NCBI GenBank assembly: GCA_003056245.1
Contig: MVDH01000005.1
Location: forward strand, 1 to 64,000
Length of the DNA: 64,000 bases
Direction: 5' to 3'
Source: Cellvibrio sp. 79
GTDB lineage: Bacteria > Pseudomonadota > Gammaproteobacteria > Pseudomonadales > Cellvibrionaceae
The stretch's first letter is position 1. Each line of letters starts with the position of its first letter. Under the pieces are notes generated by a model. The model had not been told where the DNA came from, did no database searches, and worked only from the letters and a program-made list of their open reading frames with translations. The position numbers and the translations under genes were made by a program. This document shows positions 26,206 to 36,283 of this stretch, piece after piece.

Positions 26206-27540
26206 ATGTCTCTTGATAGCAAAGTCGTTTGGTCGGAAGGGATGTTTCTTAATCCCCAGCATTTTCAGCAGCAAGATCGCTATTTTGAAAGCTATATAAA
26301 TCGCAAATGCAGTGCATCAGGTAACAATACCTGGGGTTTGCAACATATAGAAATTGACCAGCAGTTACTGAAGTTGGGCAAGATTTCCGTGCATAACGGA
26401 CGCGGTATTTTTCCGGATGGAACTCCATTCAGCTTTCCTGATATTGATGATGCGCCGGCAGTAGTTGATGTGCCTGTAGGGTCGCACAATGTAGTGGTAT
26501 ATGTTGGCGTTCCGGTCCATCGTCCCGGTGCGGTAAATGTTTTGGCTAAAGACAACGTCCAGGGCCTCGCGCGTTATTATCCATTGGAAATGCCGGTGCG
26601 GGACGTGACCCAGGAAGCGGGTGAGGACCATCAACTCGGCGTGGCGAAATTGCGGTTACGGTTGCTGCTGGATACAGATGACCTGAGTGGTTATGCCTGT
26701 ATTGGTGTAGCAAGAATTGCTGAAGCACGTGAAGACCGGAATATCATTCTCGACGAACACTATCTGCCCAGCTGCCTGGATGTGCAAGCGGTACCGCGCT
26801 TGTCCGGTTTCCTGCATGAGCTGGTTGGTTTGTTGCACCATCGCGGCGAGTCTATCGCTGGCCGGCTTGCGGATGGCCGTCGTGGTGGCACGGCGGAGAT
26901 TGCCGATTATATGTTGCTACAACTGGTTAACCGCGCAGAGCCGTATGTATCCCATTTAACGACTGTAGATGGATTGCATCCGGCAAGACTGTACGGAGAA
27001 CTATTGCAGCTCGCCGGCGAGTTATCGACTTTCGTTGCCAAAACCAAACGACCACCGCAGTTTCCCCAATATTTGCACGATAATTTGCAACAAACTTTTT
27101 CGCTGGCGATTAGCACCCTGCGTGAATATTTGTCGATGGTGTATGAGCAAACCGCAATTTCCCTGCAACTGGTTGAGAAAAAATATGGCATCCGTGTTTC
27201 GGAAATTTCGGATCGCAGCCTGATCAGCACCGCCGTATTTATTCTGGCTGTCCGTGCCGATGTGAAAGACGACGTTATTAGAACGCGTTTGCCGGCACAA
27301 ATGAAAATTGGCCCGGTAGAAAGGATTCGCGAACTAGTTAATGCCGCTATGCCGGGCATCCTGATTCGTCCTTTGCCAGTCGCACCACGTCAAATTCCAT
27401 TCCGTTCCGGATACACCTACTTTGAATTGGATAAACACAGCGAGTTTTGGAAAGAATTGAACCAATCCGGTGGTTTCGCGTTACATCTGGGCGGCGATTT
27501 CCCGGGAATTGAAATGGAATTCTGGGCGGTAAGACAGTAA
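26206..27540 (+). CDS. tssK: T6SS baseplate-membrane adaptor TssK
   Basis: TssK (444 residues) links the baseplate to the TssLM membrane complex. The N-terminus VVWSEGMFLNPQHFQQQDRYFE is highly characteristic. Later marks are LRLLLDTDDLSGY, LPSCLDVQAVPRLSGFL and a C-terminal YFELDKHSEFWKELNQSGGF. Length is standard. A well-formed upstream GGAATTTACGAGAAGCC region precedes the ATG. It lies between tssJ and tssL as in most type-i loci. Confidence 0.95.
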   Translation: MSLDSKVVWSEGMFLNPQHFQQQDRYFESYINRKCSASGNNTWGLQHIEIDQQLLKLGKISVHNGRGIFPDGTPFSFPDIDDAPAVVDVPVGSHNVVVYVGVPVHRPGAVNVLAKDNVQGLARYYPLEMPVRDVTQEAGEDHQLGVAKLRLRLLLDTDDLSGYACIGVARIAEAREDRNIILDEHYLPSCLDVQAVPRLSGFLHELVGLLHHRGESIAGRLADGRRGGTAEIADYMLLQLVNRAEPYVSHLTTVDGLHPARLYGELLQLAGELSTFVAKTKRPPQFPQYLHDNLQQTFSLAISTLREYLSMVYEQTAISLQLVEKKYGIRVSEISDRSLISTAVFILAVRADVKDDVIRTRLPAQMKIGPVERIRELVNAAMPGILIRPLPVAPRQIPFRSGYTYFELDKHSEFWKELNQSGGFALHLGGDFPGIEMEFWAVRQ

Positions 27541-27598
27541 CACTAACCCCTGGTTTTTTTAACTGACAGCAGATCCCTTCGGGTACATGTAAATAATT

Positions 27599-28492
27599 AT
27601 GTCTGGTAATGATTCTGATAAAACAGTTTTCAAACAACCTATGCCTGGCGGCGATCGTACCAGCATGCGTCCAACCCCTGGCGCACGTGGGCCAGCCACT
27701 CCAGAGCGCGATCAACCGTCCATGGATTATCGCCAATCCGCGCCATCGGTTAATCGACCGGCTATGCCTGATGTCAACTCGGCGCAGTTCAAAGCAGAAC
27801 ATTCAGTAAACCCGGTTGTTAATGCGGCGGCGACCTTGATTGCGGTATTCGCCAAAACCCGGAGTACTGCCCGGCATAACGATGTGGGTGGGCTCTATCA
27901 GCGATTGGTAAATGAAATTAAAGCGTTTGAATCGCGCTTGCGCGATCTGAACCTGAAGCAGGAACAACTGCTATCTGCCCGTTATTTAATGTGTTCAGTG
28001 CTCGATGAAGCGGTGCTCAACACGCCCTGGGGTTCGGAAAGTGCTTGGGCCCAACGCACTTTATTGAGTGTATTCCACGGTGAAACATCCGGCGGCGAGA
28101 AATCATTTCTGATCCTTGACCGGTTGAAACAAACCCCGGCGGAAAATCTTGATCTTATCGAGTTGTTTTACATCTGTATCAGCCTCGGCTTTGAAGGGCG
28201 CTATCGCTTGATAAATCGTGGTCGAGAAGGCCTTGATCAAATTCGCGAAGAGTTATTTGCCATTATTCGCCGGCATCATGGCGATTATGAGCGCTCCTTG
28301 TCGCCGTCGTGGACCGGTTTGGGAAATATGCGCAATCCGCTTACCGAATACATTCCGTTGTGGTTTGTAGTGGCGTTGATGCTGGCGATTTTATTTTTCA
28401 GTTATTCAGGCCTCAGGTATTGGCTCTATTCATCGTCCACACCGGTTACTCAGGAAATCTCCGAGTTGCTGGAAAAAGACAAACCTAACTGA
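27599..28492 (+). CDS. tssL: T6SS inner-membrane protein TssL (short form, no OmpA domain)
   Basis: TssL (297 residues) is an inner-membrane subunit with a cytosolic domain and a single C-terminal membrane segment (LWFVVALMLAILFFSYSGL). The cytosolic domain shows VNAAATLIAVFAKTRST and LDEAVLNTPWGSESAWA, which are conserved in the family. The N-terminal tail is Pro/Asp rich and contains DKTVFKQP (Thr9) and DRTSMRP (Thr21). In the Agrobacterium system a phosphorylated TssL threonine binds Fha, so these are attractive targets for the locus kinase. No OmpA-like peptidoglycan-binding domain is present, so that function is unsupplied here. Confidence 0.93.
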   Translation: MSGNDSDKTVFKQPMPGGDRTSMRPTPGARGPATPERDQPSMDYRQSAPSVNRPAMPDVNSAQFKAEHSVNPVVNAAATLIAVFAKTRSTARHNDVGGLYQRLVNEIKAFESRLRDLNLKQEQLLSARYLMCSVLDEAVLNTPWGSESAWAQRTLLSVFHGETSGGEKSFLILDRLKQTPAENLDLIELFYICISLGFEGRYRLINRGREGLDQIREELFAIIRRHHGDYERSLSPSWTGLGNMRNPLTEYIPLWFVVALMLAILFFSYSGLRYWLYSSSTPVTQEISELLEKDKPN

Positions 28493-28571
28493 GTGTTGAT
28501 TCGCTCATAAAATGATGGATCAGCTCCTTCTTAACAGGCAGAGCTTTAGACTCAATTGGTAATCAGGATTT

Positions 28572-31500
28572 ATGAACAAGATTGGTCGCTTTTTTACAAA
28601 CTCTTTGGTGATATCAATCATCGGCTTGCTGCTAATCGCGCTGCTGGTGTGGTTTGCTGGTCCGCAAATTAAATTTGGTGCAGACAATAAAGCACCTCTT
28701 GCCGATGTCACTGTTCGATTGCTCATCATTATGGCGGTTGTGCTGCTGTGGGTATTAAATGCCTGGCGCCGCCAATTTATGGTTAGCAAAAATAATAAAA
28801 GCCTTGTCAGCGATTTGCAGGAAAGTAATCAATATGCGCAACAAGGTATGGCGTCAGAGCAAGCGGCGGATGAAATTGCGCAACTTGATGAGCGCTTTCA
28901 GTCCGCATTGGCAACATTAAATAAACTTAAATTCCACGGCCGCGGCCGGAAAAAAGCGCTCTACCAATTGCCTTGGTACATTATTGTCGGCCCGCCAGGT
29001 TCAGGTAAAACAACGGCGCTGGTTAATTCGGGGCTTGAGTTTCCACTCGCTGATCAATTTGGTAAAGGCGCTGTGCAAGGTGTCGGTGGAACACGTAATT
29101 GCGATTGGTGGTTCACCAATGAAGCCGTATTGATAGACACTGCGGGTCGTTATACCACTCAGGACAGCCACAAGGCGGTAGATAGTTCTGCGTGGGAAGG
29201 CTTTCTTACCCTGCTAAAAAGAAATCGCCGTCGCCGCCCCATTAATGGCGCAATAGTAGCAATCAGTTTGCAGGATTTATTAATGCAGTCTGATGAAGAA
29301 CGCACCCTGCATGCAAAAACAATTCGCTCTCGCCTGGATGAGCTGATGGATAAGCTGGAAATCCGTTTTCCGGTTTACCTGTTGTTTACCAAATCAGATC
29401 TGGTGCATGGATTTAGTGAATTTTTTGAAGATTTAGGCAAAGAAGATCGCGAACAAGTGTGGGGCGTTTCTCTGCCCAATGCGCCTAAACCAAGTCAAAG
29501 TCCGGACTTCTCCTATATCGGACAAGAACTGAAAAAACTGTCGCAACGATTAAACGACCGTGTTATCTGGCGTATGCACCAGGAGCGGGATCCGCAGCGT
29601 TGTGCCGCGATTGAAGGGTTTCCATTGCAAATGGAAAATTTATTCCAGATCGCCGAATCATTTATCAGCCGCACTTTTGCGCAAAACCGTTTTCAATTTC
29701 AACCTTATTTACGCGGCGTTTATTTTTCCAGTGGCACTCAGGATGGCACGCCGATTGATCGTTTGATGACCTCGGTATCGGCCAACTTTGGTTTCGCGCG
29801 GGAATTGGCTGCACCAAATTCGGGGCGGGGGAAAAGTTATTTTATTTCCCGCTTGTTCCGCGAAGTTATTTTTCCTGAATCAGAATTGGTGGGTACCAAC
29901 CGCCGCTATGAACGAATTATCCGTATCACCCAAACGGCCGCTTATGTTGCAGCGGCAGCGATTACTCTCGCCGTCGTTTTGTTGTGGAGCGGAAGTGTTA
30001 CTCGCAATAACCTCTATATGGTCGATGTTAAAGACGAGATTAAAACCTTCCAGGAAATTACCAGCAAGCAAACGGGAAACTCGGCAGATGCCAGCACCAT
30101 TTTGCCAGCGCTTAACTCGCTTTATTCGGCTAGCAGTGTTTACGATAAAGAAGCGCACCCATGGTTAAACAGCATGGGTCTATATGACGATAGCGTGGAC
30201 CAAAAAGCTGACCAGCTTTATCAGCAGAAATTACAAACATTATTTTTGCCGCATTTGTTGCGCACGATGGAGCGTGTTATCCAACAGGGTGATCCGAACG
30301 GTGATCTCTATTCCAGCTTCCGCTTGTACATGATGTTTCAAGTAATGGACAAGATGAACAAACCGTTGGTGCAAGAGTGGTTTGAACATCATTGGGATCA
30401 GCAATTTGCACAAGATAAACAAAAAGCAACCGAACTCAAACAGCATTTGGCTGCGCTATTTGCGCTGGATTTCCCTGCATCCGAATTAAATGCGTCACTA
30501 GTAGAGCAAACCCGCGCGCAATTATTGCGTGTACCTATTGCGCAGCGCATTTACAGCCGTATTAAAGCAGATCCCCAATACAGCCAGAAAGTCGATGTGC
30601 TGAATTGGTACGGTGAATCCGTGCGTAACAATTTCAATTTGAATGCGGCCGGCACCAGTGTGTTTACCATCCCTGCGTTATTTACGCTGCAGGGTTACAA
30701 GAATCTGGATCTCTCCGCCAGCTCACCGCTATTTTCTGATGTGGCCGATGAGCAATGGGTATTGGCTGATGCGGATTCAGATAGCCAGTTACTCATTAAT
30801 CGCGATGTTGACAGTATCAGTGCGCAAGTGCGCGAGTTTTATCTCGCGGATTACAGCAACACCTGGGCAAGTATTCATAATGCATTAGCGGTGAATCATT
30901 TCTCCAATATTCAGGAATTGAATCGCGCCTTGAGTGCATTTGTAGATCCGGTTTATTCCCCGATCATTTCAATATTGGAAACCGCCAAAACCAATACCCA
31001 GCTCACGCCTCCGATTTTGGATAAAGCTGCTGACAAAGTGCAGGGCGGTGGCAAGCTGGATAAAGCATTGGATTATGCCGCAGCCAAAGTGGAAGGCAAT
31101 CAGGTTGATAAACGTTTTAGCGATCTGCATGCATTGATGAACCAGTCATCGCGTGGCCCTGCGCCGGTGAATAGCATTTTGCAACAAGTGGAAACCTTGC
31201 GTGCATTTGTGCAAGAAATAGCGTTAGCGCCGGACACGGAACAAAGTGCATTCGAAATTGCAAAAGCGCGTTACCAATCCAACGCCGGCAATCCTGTTTC
31301 TGCATTGCGCGCTTATGCTAAAACTACACCGGAACCCGTGCAGCGCTGGTTAACCAGCCTGGCCGATGAAACCTGGAAAATTATTTCGCAATCGGCTCGT
31401 GGATATGTTGGTAAAGAGTGGCGCGCGCGCGTTTACCAACCCTATTCGCAGGCGTTGGCAGGGCGCTACCCGCTTAACCCCAATGCATCCGATGAATTGG

Positions 31501-32126
31501 CGTTACTGGATTTCAGCAGCTTCTTTAAACCGCAAGGAACCCTGGATCAATTCTCCAAAGAATTCATTGATCCTTTCGTAGAAAAACGTGGCAATTGGAC
31601 AAGCCGGAGTGTCGATGGATTTAGCCTGGGCTTTCCTTCGTCGACATTAGTGCAGTTGCAACGCGCAGCCAGTATTCGCGATGTATTCTTCCGTCAGAAT
31701 CCTGAAACGCCCAGCATCAGCCTGGAGCTTAGGCCTTATTACATGAATAAAGAAGATGCGTTGTTTACCCTGGATATGGGAGACCAGCGCCTTACCTATA
31801 ACCATGGCCCCAAGTTCTGGAAGTCAGTCACCTGGTCAGGGGACAATGAAGCGCGTCGTTTGCGGTTGATTTTTGAAGATTTGAAAGGCGGTCAGTTTGA
31901 TCGGGCGTTCACCGGCCCGTGGGCCTGGTTTCGATTGATGGACGCCGCGCAAATTCAATCTACGCCGCAATCCAATGTGTATTTGATTACCTTCTCGCAC
32001 GATTCGGCGCGCGCAGCTGATAGCAATAGTGCGCGCAAAATTGTGTTCGAAGGCAGGGCAAACAGCATCAATAATCCGTTTAAGAATGAATTGTTAAATT
32101 CCTTCCGCTGTCCGGAGTCAATTTGA
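28572..32126 (+). CDS. tssM: T6SS inner-membrane ATPase-like protein TssM
   Basis: TssM (1184 residues) spans the inner membrane and periplasm and binds TssJ. Two N-terminal membrane segments (VISIIGLLLIALLVWFAG and VRLLIIMAVVLLWVLNAW) precede a cytosolic NTPase domain with an intact Walker A, GPPGSGKT at 140-147, and a LIDTAGRYT box. A third membrane segment (VAAAAITLAVVLLWSG) follows. The long periplasmic part is followed by the C-terminal region that contacts TssJ (FTGPWAWFRLMDAA). An intact Walker A suggests nucleotide binding, which some TssM proteins lack. Confidence 0.95.
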   Translation: MNKIGRFFTNSLVISIIGLLLIALLVWFAGPQIKFGADNKAPLADVTVRLLIIMAVVLLWVLNAWRRQFMVSKNNKSLVSDLQESNQYAQQGMASEQAADEIAQLDERFQSALATLNKLKFHGRGRKKALYQLPWYIIVGPPGSGKTTALVNSGLEFPLADQFGKGAVQGVGGTRNCDWWFTNEAVLIDTAGRYTTQDSHKAVDSSAWEGFLTLLKRNRRRRPINGAIVAISLQDLLMQSDEERTLHAKTIRSRLDELMDKLEIRFPVYLLFTKSDLVHGFSEFFEDLGKEDREQVWGVSLPNAPKPSQSPDFSYIGQELKKLSQRLNDRVIWRMHQERDPQRCAAIEGFPLQMENLFQIAESFISRTFAQNRFQFQPYLRGVYFSSGTQDGTPIDRLMTSVSANFGFARELAAPNSGRGKSYFISRLFREVIFPESELVGTNRRYERIIRITQTAAYVAAAAITLAVVLLWSGSVTRNNLYMVDVKDEIKTFQEITSKQTGNSADASTILPALNSLYSASSVYDKEAHPWLNSMGLYDDSVDQKADQLYQQKLQTLFLPHLLRTMERVIQQGDPNGDLYSSFRLYMMFQVMDKMNKPLVQEWFEHHWDQQFAQDKQKATELKQHLAALFALDFPASELNASLVEQTRAQLLRVPIAQRIYSRIKADPQYSQKVDVLNWYGESVRNNFNLNAAGTSVFTIPALFTLQGYKNLDLSASSPLFSDVADEQWVLADADSDSQLLINRDVDSISAQVREFYLADYSNTWASIHNALAVNHFSNIQELNRALSAFVDPVYSPIISILETAKTNTQLTPPILDKAADKVQGGGKLDKALDYAAAKVEGNQVDKRFSDLHALMNQSSRGPAPVNSILQQVETLRAFVQEIALAPDTEQSAFEIAKARYQSNAGNPVSALRAYAKTTPEPVQRWLTSLADETWKIISQSARGYVGKEWRARVYQPYSQALAGRYPLNPNASDELALLDFSSFFKPQGTLDQFSKEFIDPFVEKRGNWTSRSVDGFSLGFPSSTLVQLQRAASIRDVFFRQNPETPSISLELRPYYMNKEDALFTLDMGDQRLTYNHGPKFWKSVTWSGDNEARRLRLIFEDLKGGQFDRAFTGPWAWFRLMDAAQIQSTPQSNVYLITFSHDSARAADSNSARKIVFEGRANSINNPFKNELLNSFRCPESI

Positions 32127-32127
32127 A

Positions 32128-32850
32128 ATGATCAAAGCCAATGATGTGGGACTATTCGGGAAATTACCTGCCCATGGCGATTTTATTTACCGCGATCTCC
32201 CCAGTCATTTCATTAATGCCTGGGACACCTGGTTGCAAGGGTTTGTCGCCAGCTCCCAACAGCAATTGGGTGAAGCTTGGCTGGATATTTACTTAACCAG
32301 TCCGATTTGGCGATTTGCGATATCGGATGGGGTGATTGATGGTCTGTCATGGGCGGGAATACTGCTGCCGAGCGTCGATCGTGTCGGCCGTTATTTTCCA
32401 TTTTCAATAGCGACCAAAATACCAGCGACTGCCAATCCGTTTTTAATTATCCAGCAACAAGCCTGGTTTGATGCCATTGAACAATTGGCATTGTCTGCAT
32501 TATCGGGACACATGCAGTTAGAAGAATTGGTGCAGGAAATCAACAAGCACAATGTGGCTTTGCCTCCGGCAATTCAGCGTTATGCCCCATCACTCGAAAA
32601 CGCAGGCGTCGTGGCCGAGTTCGCTAGCGAAACTGCTAATCCTGAACTTGCTTATGCCCATTTGCTGGATAGCCAATGTCGCCAGGCGTATTCAAATTAT
32701 TCGATCTGGTCAACAGCGATGGGATCAGAAAAAATTAATCCCTGCGTATTTTATACCCGCGGCTTGCCGAACTTTCGGAGCGCCGCCGCCATGTTAGATG
32801 GGCAATGGGCCCAGTGGGGCTGGCATCAACCCATACAGGCTTTGCCATAA
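32128..32850 (+). CDS. tagF: T6SS regulator TagF
   Basis: TagF (240 residues) is a post-translational repressor of T6SS firing in Pseudomonas. The N-terminus VGLFGKLPAHGDFIYRDLP is diagnostic. It is followed by SPIWRFAISDGVIDG and SVDRVGRYFPFSIA, all typical. It follows tssM by one base and precedes pppA by 22 bp, so the regulatory genes are expressed with the membrane complex. It fits with the kinase/phosphatase pair that follows. Confidence 0.93.
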   Translation: MIKANDVGLFGKLPAHGDFIYRDLPSHFINAWDTWLQGFVASSQQQLGEAWLDIYLTSPIWRFAISDGVIDGLSWAGILLPSVDRVGRYFPFSIATKIPATANPFLIIQQQAWFDAIEQLALSALSGHMQLEELVQEINKHNVALPPAIQRYAPSLENAGVVAEFASETANPELAYAHLLDSQCRQAYSNYSIWSTAMGSEKINPCVFYTRGLPNFRSAAAMLDGQWAQWGWHQPIQALP

Positions 32851-32872
32851 TTTTTTATTAAGTGGTTTGCGG

Positions 32873-33649
32873 ATGACAGATATAACTTTTAGACGCCCTA
32901 TTTCCTGGGATAGCAGCCTGTTGACTGATGTTGGCTGCGTGCGCGCTGTTAATGAAGACGCTGTGCTCGCACGGCCGGATATTGGTTTGTGGGCAGTAGC
33001 CGACGGTATGGGCGGCCATAAAGTAGGCGATATAGCGAGTAGCAAAATAGTTGCCGCATTGGATGTAATCAAAGATTGCCAGCGTCTCAGCGAATGCGTG
33101 CAGGTTATTGAAGATTGCTTGCTCGATGTTAACCAACTCATGCTGGAATATGCCCAAATCATGTTTGATGGTGGCACTATGGGAAGCACAGTAGTCGCTG
33201 CTGTTATTAAAGGGCGCATAGGGGCCTGCCTATGGGTCGGCGATTCGCGGTTATATCGTTTTCGCAACCAAAAACTTGTGCAGATAACGCGTGACCACAG
33301 CCAACTTGAAGAAATGATCGCCATGGGTCTCATTACGCGGGCGGACAGTGAAAATCATCCAAACCGTAACGTAATTACCCGTGCAGTGGGCGTAGAACCC
33401 CAACTCTATGTCGATATGACTCTTTTTACTACCCAGGTTGGCGATACATTTTTATTATGCAGCGATGGGCTTTACAATGCGCTCTCGGAAGAGCAATTGA
33501 TCCAAAACCTGAATCTGCGTGATGTGCAGCAATGTGCCCAGAAACTAATGAACCAGGCATTGGAAAATGGTGCGCGCGATAATGTTTCAGTTATTGTGGT
33601 GAAAGGGAATCCTGGCAAAGTCCCAACCAGTGAAATCGCTCAGGGATAG
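32873..33649 (+). CDS. pppA: T6SS PP2C-type serine/threonine phosphatase PppA
   Basis: This 258-residue PP2C-type phosphatase should reverse PpkA phosphorylation. Conserved elements are VGCVRAVNEDAVL, WAVADGMGGHKVGD (metal-binding Asp-Gly-Met-Gly-Gly), GSTVVAAVI, LWVGDSRLYRFR and GARDNVSVIVVK at the C-terminus. A longer frame starting at 32798 would overlap tagF by 53 bp and is less likely. It lies between tagF and ppkA, the expected place for the kinase/phosphatase switch. Confidence 0.93.
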   Translation: MTDITFRRPISWDSSLLTDVGCVRAVNEDAVLARPDIGLWAVADGMGGHKVGDIASSKIVAALDVIKDCQRLSECVQVIEDCLLDVNQLMLEYAQIMFDGGTMGSTVVAAVIKGRIGACLWVGDSRLYRFRNQKLVQITRDHSQLEEMIAMGLITRADSENHPNRNVITRAVGVEPQLYVDMTLFTTQVGDTFLLCSDGLYNALSEEQLIQNLNLRDVQQCAQKLMNQALENGARDNVSVIVVKGNPGKVPTSEIAQG

Positions 33650-33673
33650 ATAAAAAATTTTCGAGGATAAGTA

Positions 33674-36262
33674 ATGAACGACACTGGTGATAATGACAAG
33701 ACGCATTTCAAACCGCGCGAATCCAATCGCGTGCCGGAAAATAATAGCGATGCAACACGGGTTGCCCCTCAAGGCGCATTGGCTAAAGCCCAGCAAGCTG
33801 CTGCTCCGGCTAAAAACCCCGGCGATGCATTGAATAGCGAGTTTCCAGATAAAACCCGCTTTGTTCCCAAACAAAACCCGGCGACTGCCAAAACAGAAAT
33901 TAAATCCGACGTCACACGCGTAAACTCCCGTATTCCTGCCAAGCCAGGTGCAGAAGCAAAGGATCCTTCGTTATTGAAAGGTCGTTTTATCCTGGAAGAT
34001 CTCCTGGGTGCCGGGGGCATGGGAGTTGTTTACAAAGCAAAAGACCTGCTCAAGATCGAAGCGCAGGATCGTGACCCCTATGTTGCAATCAAAGTATTAA
34101 CGGATGAATTTAAAGCCCATCCGGAAGCGTTTATTGCGTTGCAACGTGAATCGCGTAAAACCCAGCGGATTGCCCACCCCAATATCGTGACCGTTTTTGA
34201 CTTCGACCGGGACGGCGACACCGTTTTTATGACCATGGAATACCTTGACGGTAAACCATTGGATAAATTGATCAACCAATACCGCTCAATGGGGTTGCCG
34301 GCTGATGAAGTGTTCAAAATATTGGAGGGCATTAGTGCTGCCCTGATCTATGCGCACGGACAAAATATTATTCACTCGGATTTCAAACCGGGGAACATTT
34401 TTGTCAGCAATAAAGGCGTTGCCAAAGTAATTGATTTTGGTATCGCACGCGCTGTTGCCAAAGTTGAACATCGCGAAGAAAGCCTCGATGATAAAACGGT
34501 ATTTGATGCGGGCAATCTCGGCGCATTGACTCCGGCTTATGCAAGTCTGGAGATGCTTGAGGGTAAATCGCCGGATGTACGCGATGATATTTATGCACTG
34601 GGGTGTATTGCGTATGAACTTTATACCGGTGTTCACCCGTTCAATCGTGTGCATGCTGATGAAGCGAAACGACAAAAACTCAAACCCAAACGTATTCAGG
34701 AATTAAAAAAGCATCAATGGCGTGCCATTGAAAAAGCACTGGCATTTGAACGCGAAGATCGTATTCAATCAGTCGAATTATTCTGGGAAGAATTCTCACG
34801 CAAACAAAAAAGTTATTGGGGCAGTATATTAATAAGTCTGCTGATCTTAGGTGCTGCTGCCGGTGCTTACTATCAATTTAAACCTGAACCGGTACAAACC
34901 GTGTCTGAAGATCAGGTTCGCAGTGAAATCGAAAAGAAATTGCGCATGGAAATGATTCAGAAAACACTGGCTGAATTACAACAACAACCTAATTTTTCTC
35001 CCGAATGGGAGGCGCTGCTGTGGCAAACCATTCAAGAGTCACGGCAACTTCTTGGTACGGCAGATACTTGGCTCAATTCCCAGGAAGTCATCTTTTTTGA
35101 GCTTTATCTGGGGAAAATAAAAACTGCTATTGAAACCGATGATTTGGTTAATGCTGAATTGTGGATTGTTAATGCAAAACGCTATACGCAAGATAATCAA
35201 AAACTGGATGAGCTCTCTAACAGTCTGGCACTCGCAAAAGAAAATCAACGGAAACGGGAATTGGAGCTCGCACAGCAAAAAGCAGCGCAAGCTGCGGATC
35301 AGGAGCGACTCCAGCAAGCACGCCAGGAGCAACAGCAAAAAGATGCGGTAGTAGTTCGCCAAAATGCAGATTTTGATACTGCCCTGGAAAATGTAAATCG
35401 GCAGCTTGCGTGCAAAAGCACCATTGATATGCGCGATCTTGAAATTGCCATCACCAAATTACGCTCACTTAATATGACGCGCTATCAAAAAGAAGAAGGC
35501 AATATTGTTGTATCCCTTGCCGGATGTATTCAAAAACTGGGCGCGACCTTCCCTGACAGGGCTGAAGTGATAAAACGGCAGGCTTTGCGCTTGTTCCCCG
35601 CAAATGGTTTATTGGAAAAAATTGTTATTGCCGCGCGCGATCCATGCAGCTCAACACTGGCTGGCCTTGGTTCACGAGGAATGGGAAGTACTTGCCGCGA
35701 TAAATTAACGGGTGCTACCAAAGCCCCGGCGCTTGTTGTTGTGCCAGCAAAAGGAAGTATCAAATCGTTTGCGATTGGTAAATTTGAAATTTCTGTTGAT
35801 GAAATGAATGAGTTTTGCCGTCAAACCAGCCAATGCTCTTTAACGGGAGATGCTAGTTCACCCGCTACGAATATTTCGGCGGCCAATATTACCGCTTATC
35901 TGAAATGGCTAACGGATAAATCCGGGCACCAGTATCGCTTACCTACATTGGCGGAATGGCAGTATGCGGCAAAGGCGACCAGCGCAACAACCGACCCAAA
36001 CCGCAATTGCAAGTTAAATTCGCGCGGAATACAAAAAGGAAATGCGCTCAATAAAATCACATTGGGTCAGCAGAACTCCTGGGGGCTTGTTAATTATTTA
36101 GGCAATGCACGTGAACTGGTCATGGACCCCGGCGGTCGCTATCTGGCAGTGGGTGGCTCTTATGATACTGAGATGGCGGAATGCAGTTTCAATAATCAAA
36201 TAACACACGCTGGCAGTGCTGACCAATTCACTGGATTTAGAGTCATTAGAACTCTGCAATAG
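33674..36262 (+). CDS. ppkA: T6SS serine/threonine kinase PpkA fused to a SUMF1/FGE-like domain
   Basis: This 862-residue protein has a Hanks-type kinase domain (about 104-375): glycine loop GAGGMGVVYKAK, VAIK Lys140, catalytic HSDFKPGN with Asp236, and DFG at 254-256. The activation segment holds DKTVF at Thr275. A 90-residue N-terminal tail repeats D-x-T motifs at Thr10, Thr28, Thr61 and Thr81. A membrane segment (GSILISLLILGAAAGAYYQF, 383-402) is followed by a Gln-rich coiled region. The last 170 residues resemble an FGE/SUMF1 (formylglycine-generating enzyme-like) fold (MNEFCRQTSQCSL, YRLPTLAEWQYAAKA, LGNARELVMDPGGRYLAVGGSY, GFRVIRTL). The usual PpkA VWA domain is not seen. Whether the SUMF1-like part is catalytic or a binding module is open. 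Confidence 0.92.
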   Translation: MNDTGDNDKTHFKPRESNRVPENNSDATRVAPQGALAKAQQAAAPAKNPGDALNSEFPDKTRFVPKQNPATAKTEIKSDVTRVNSRIPAKPGAEAKDPSLLKGRFILEDLLGAGGMGVVYKAKDLLKIEAQDRDPYVAIKVLTDEFKAHPEAFIALQRESRKTQRIAHPNIVTVFDFDRDGDTVFMTMEYLDGKPLDKLINQYRSMGLPADEVFKILEGISAALIYAHGQNIIHSDFKPGNIFVSNKGVAKVIDFGIARAVAKVEHREESLDDKTVFDAGNLGALTPAYASLEMLEGKSPDVRDDIYALGCIAYELYTGVHPFNRVHADEAKRQKLKPKRIQELKKHQWRAIEKALAFEREDRIQSVELFWEEFSRKQKSYWGSILISLLILGAAAGAYYQFKPEPVQTVSEDQVRSEIEKKLRMEMIQKTLAELQQQPNFSPEWEALLWQTIQESRQLLGTADTWLNSQEVIFFELYLGKIKTAIETDDLVNAELWIVNAKRYTQDNQKLDELSNSLALAKENQRKRELELAQQKAAQAADQERLQQARQEQQQKDAVVVRQNADFDTALENVNRQLACKSTIDMRDLEIAITKLRSLNMTRYQKEEGNIVVSLAGCIQKLGATFPDRAEVIKRQALRLFPANGLLEKIVIAARDPCSSTLAGLGSRGMGSTCRDKLTGATKAPALVVVPAKGSIKSFAIGKFEISVDEMNEFCRQTSQCSLTGDASSPATNISAANITAYLKWLTDKSGHQYRLPTLAEWQYAAKATSATTDPNRNCKLNSRGIQKGNALNKITLGQQNSWGLVNYLGNARELVMDPGGRYLAVGGSYDTEMAECSFNNQITHAGSADQFTGFRVIRTLQ

Positions 36263-36283
36263 TGCCTATTCGAGGAATGTAAA

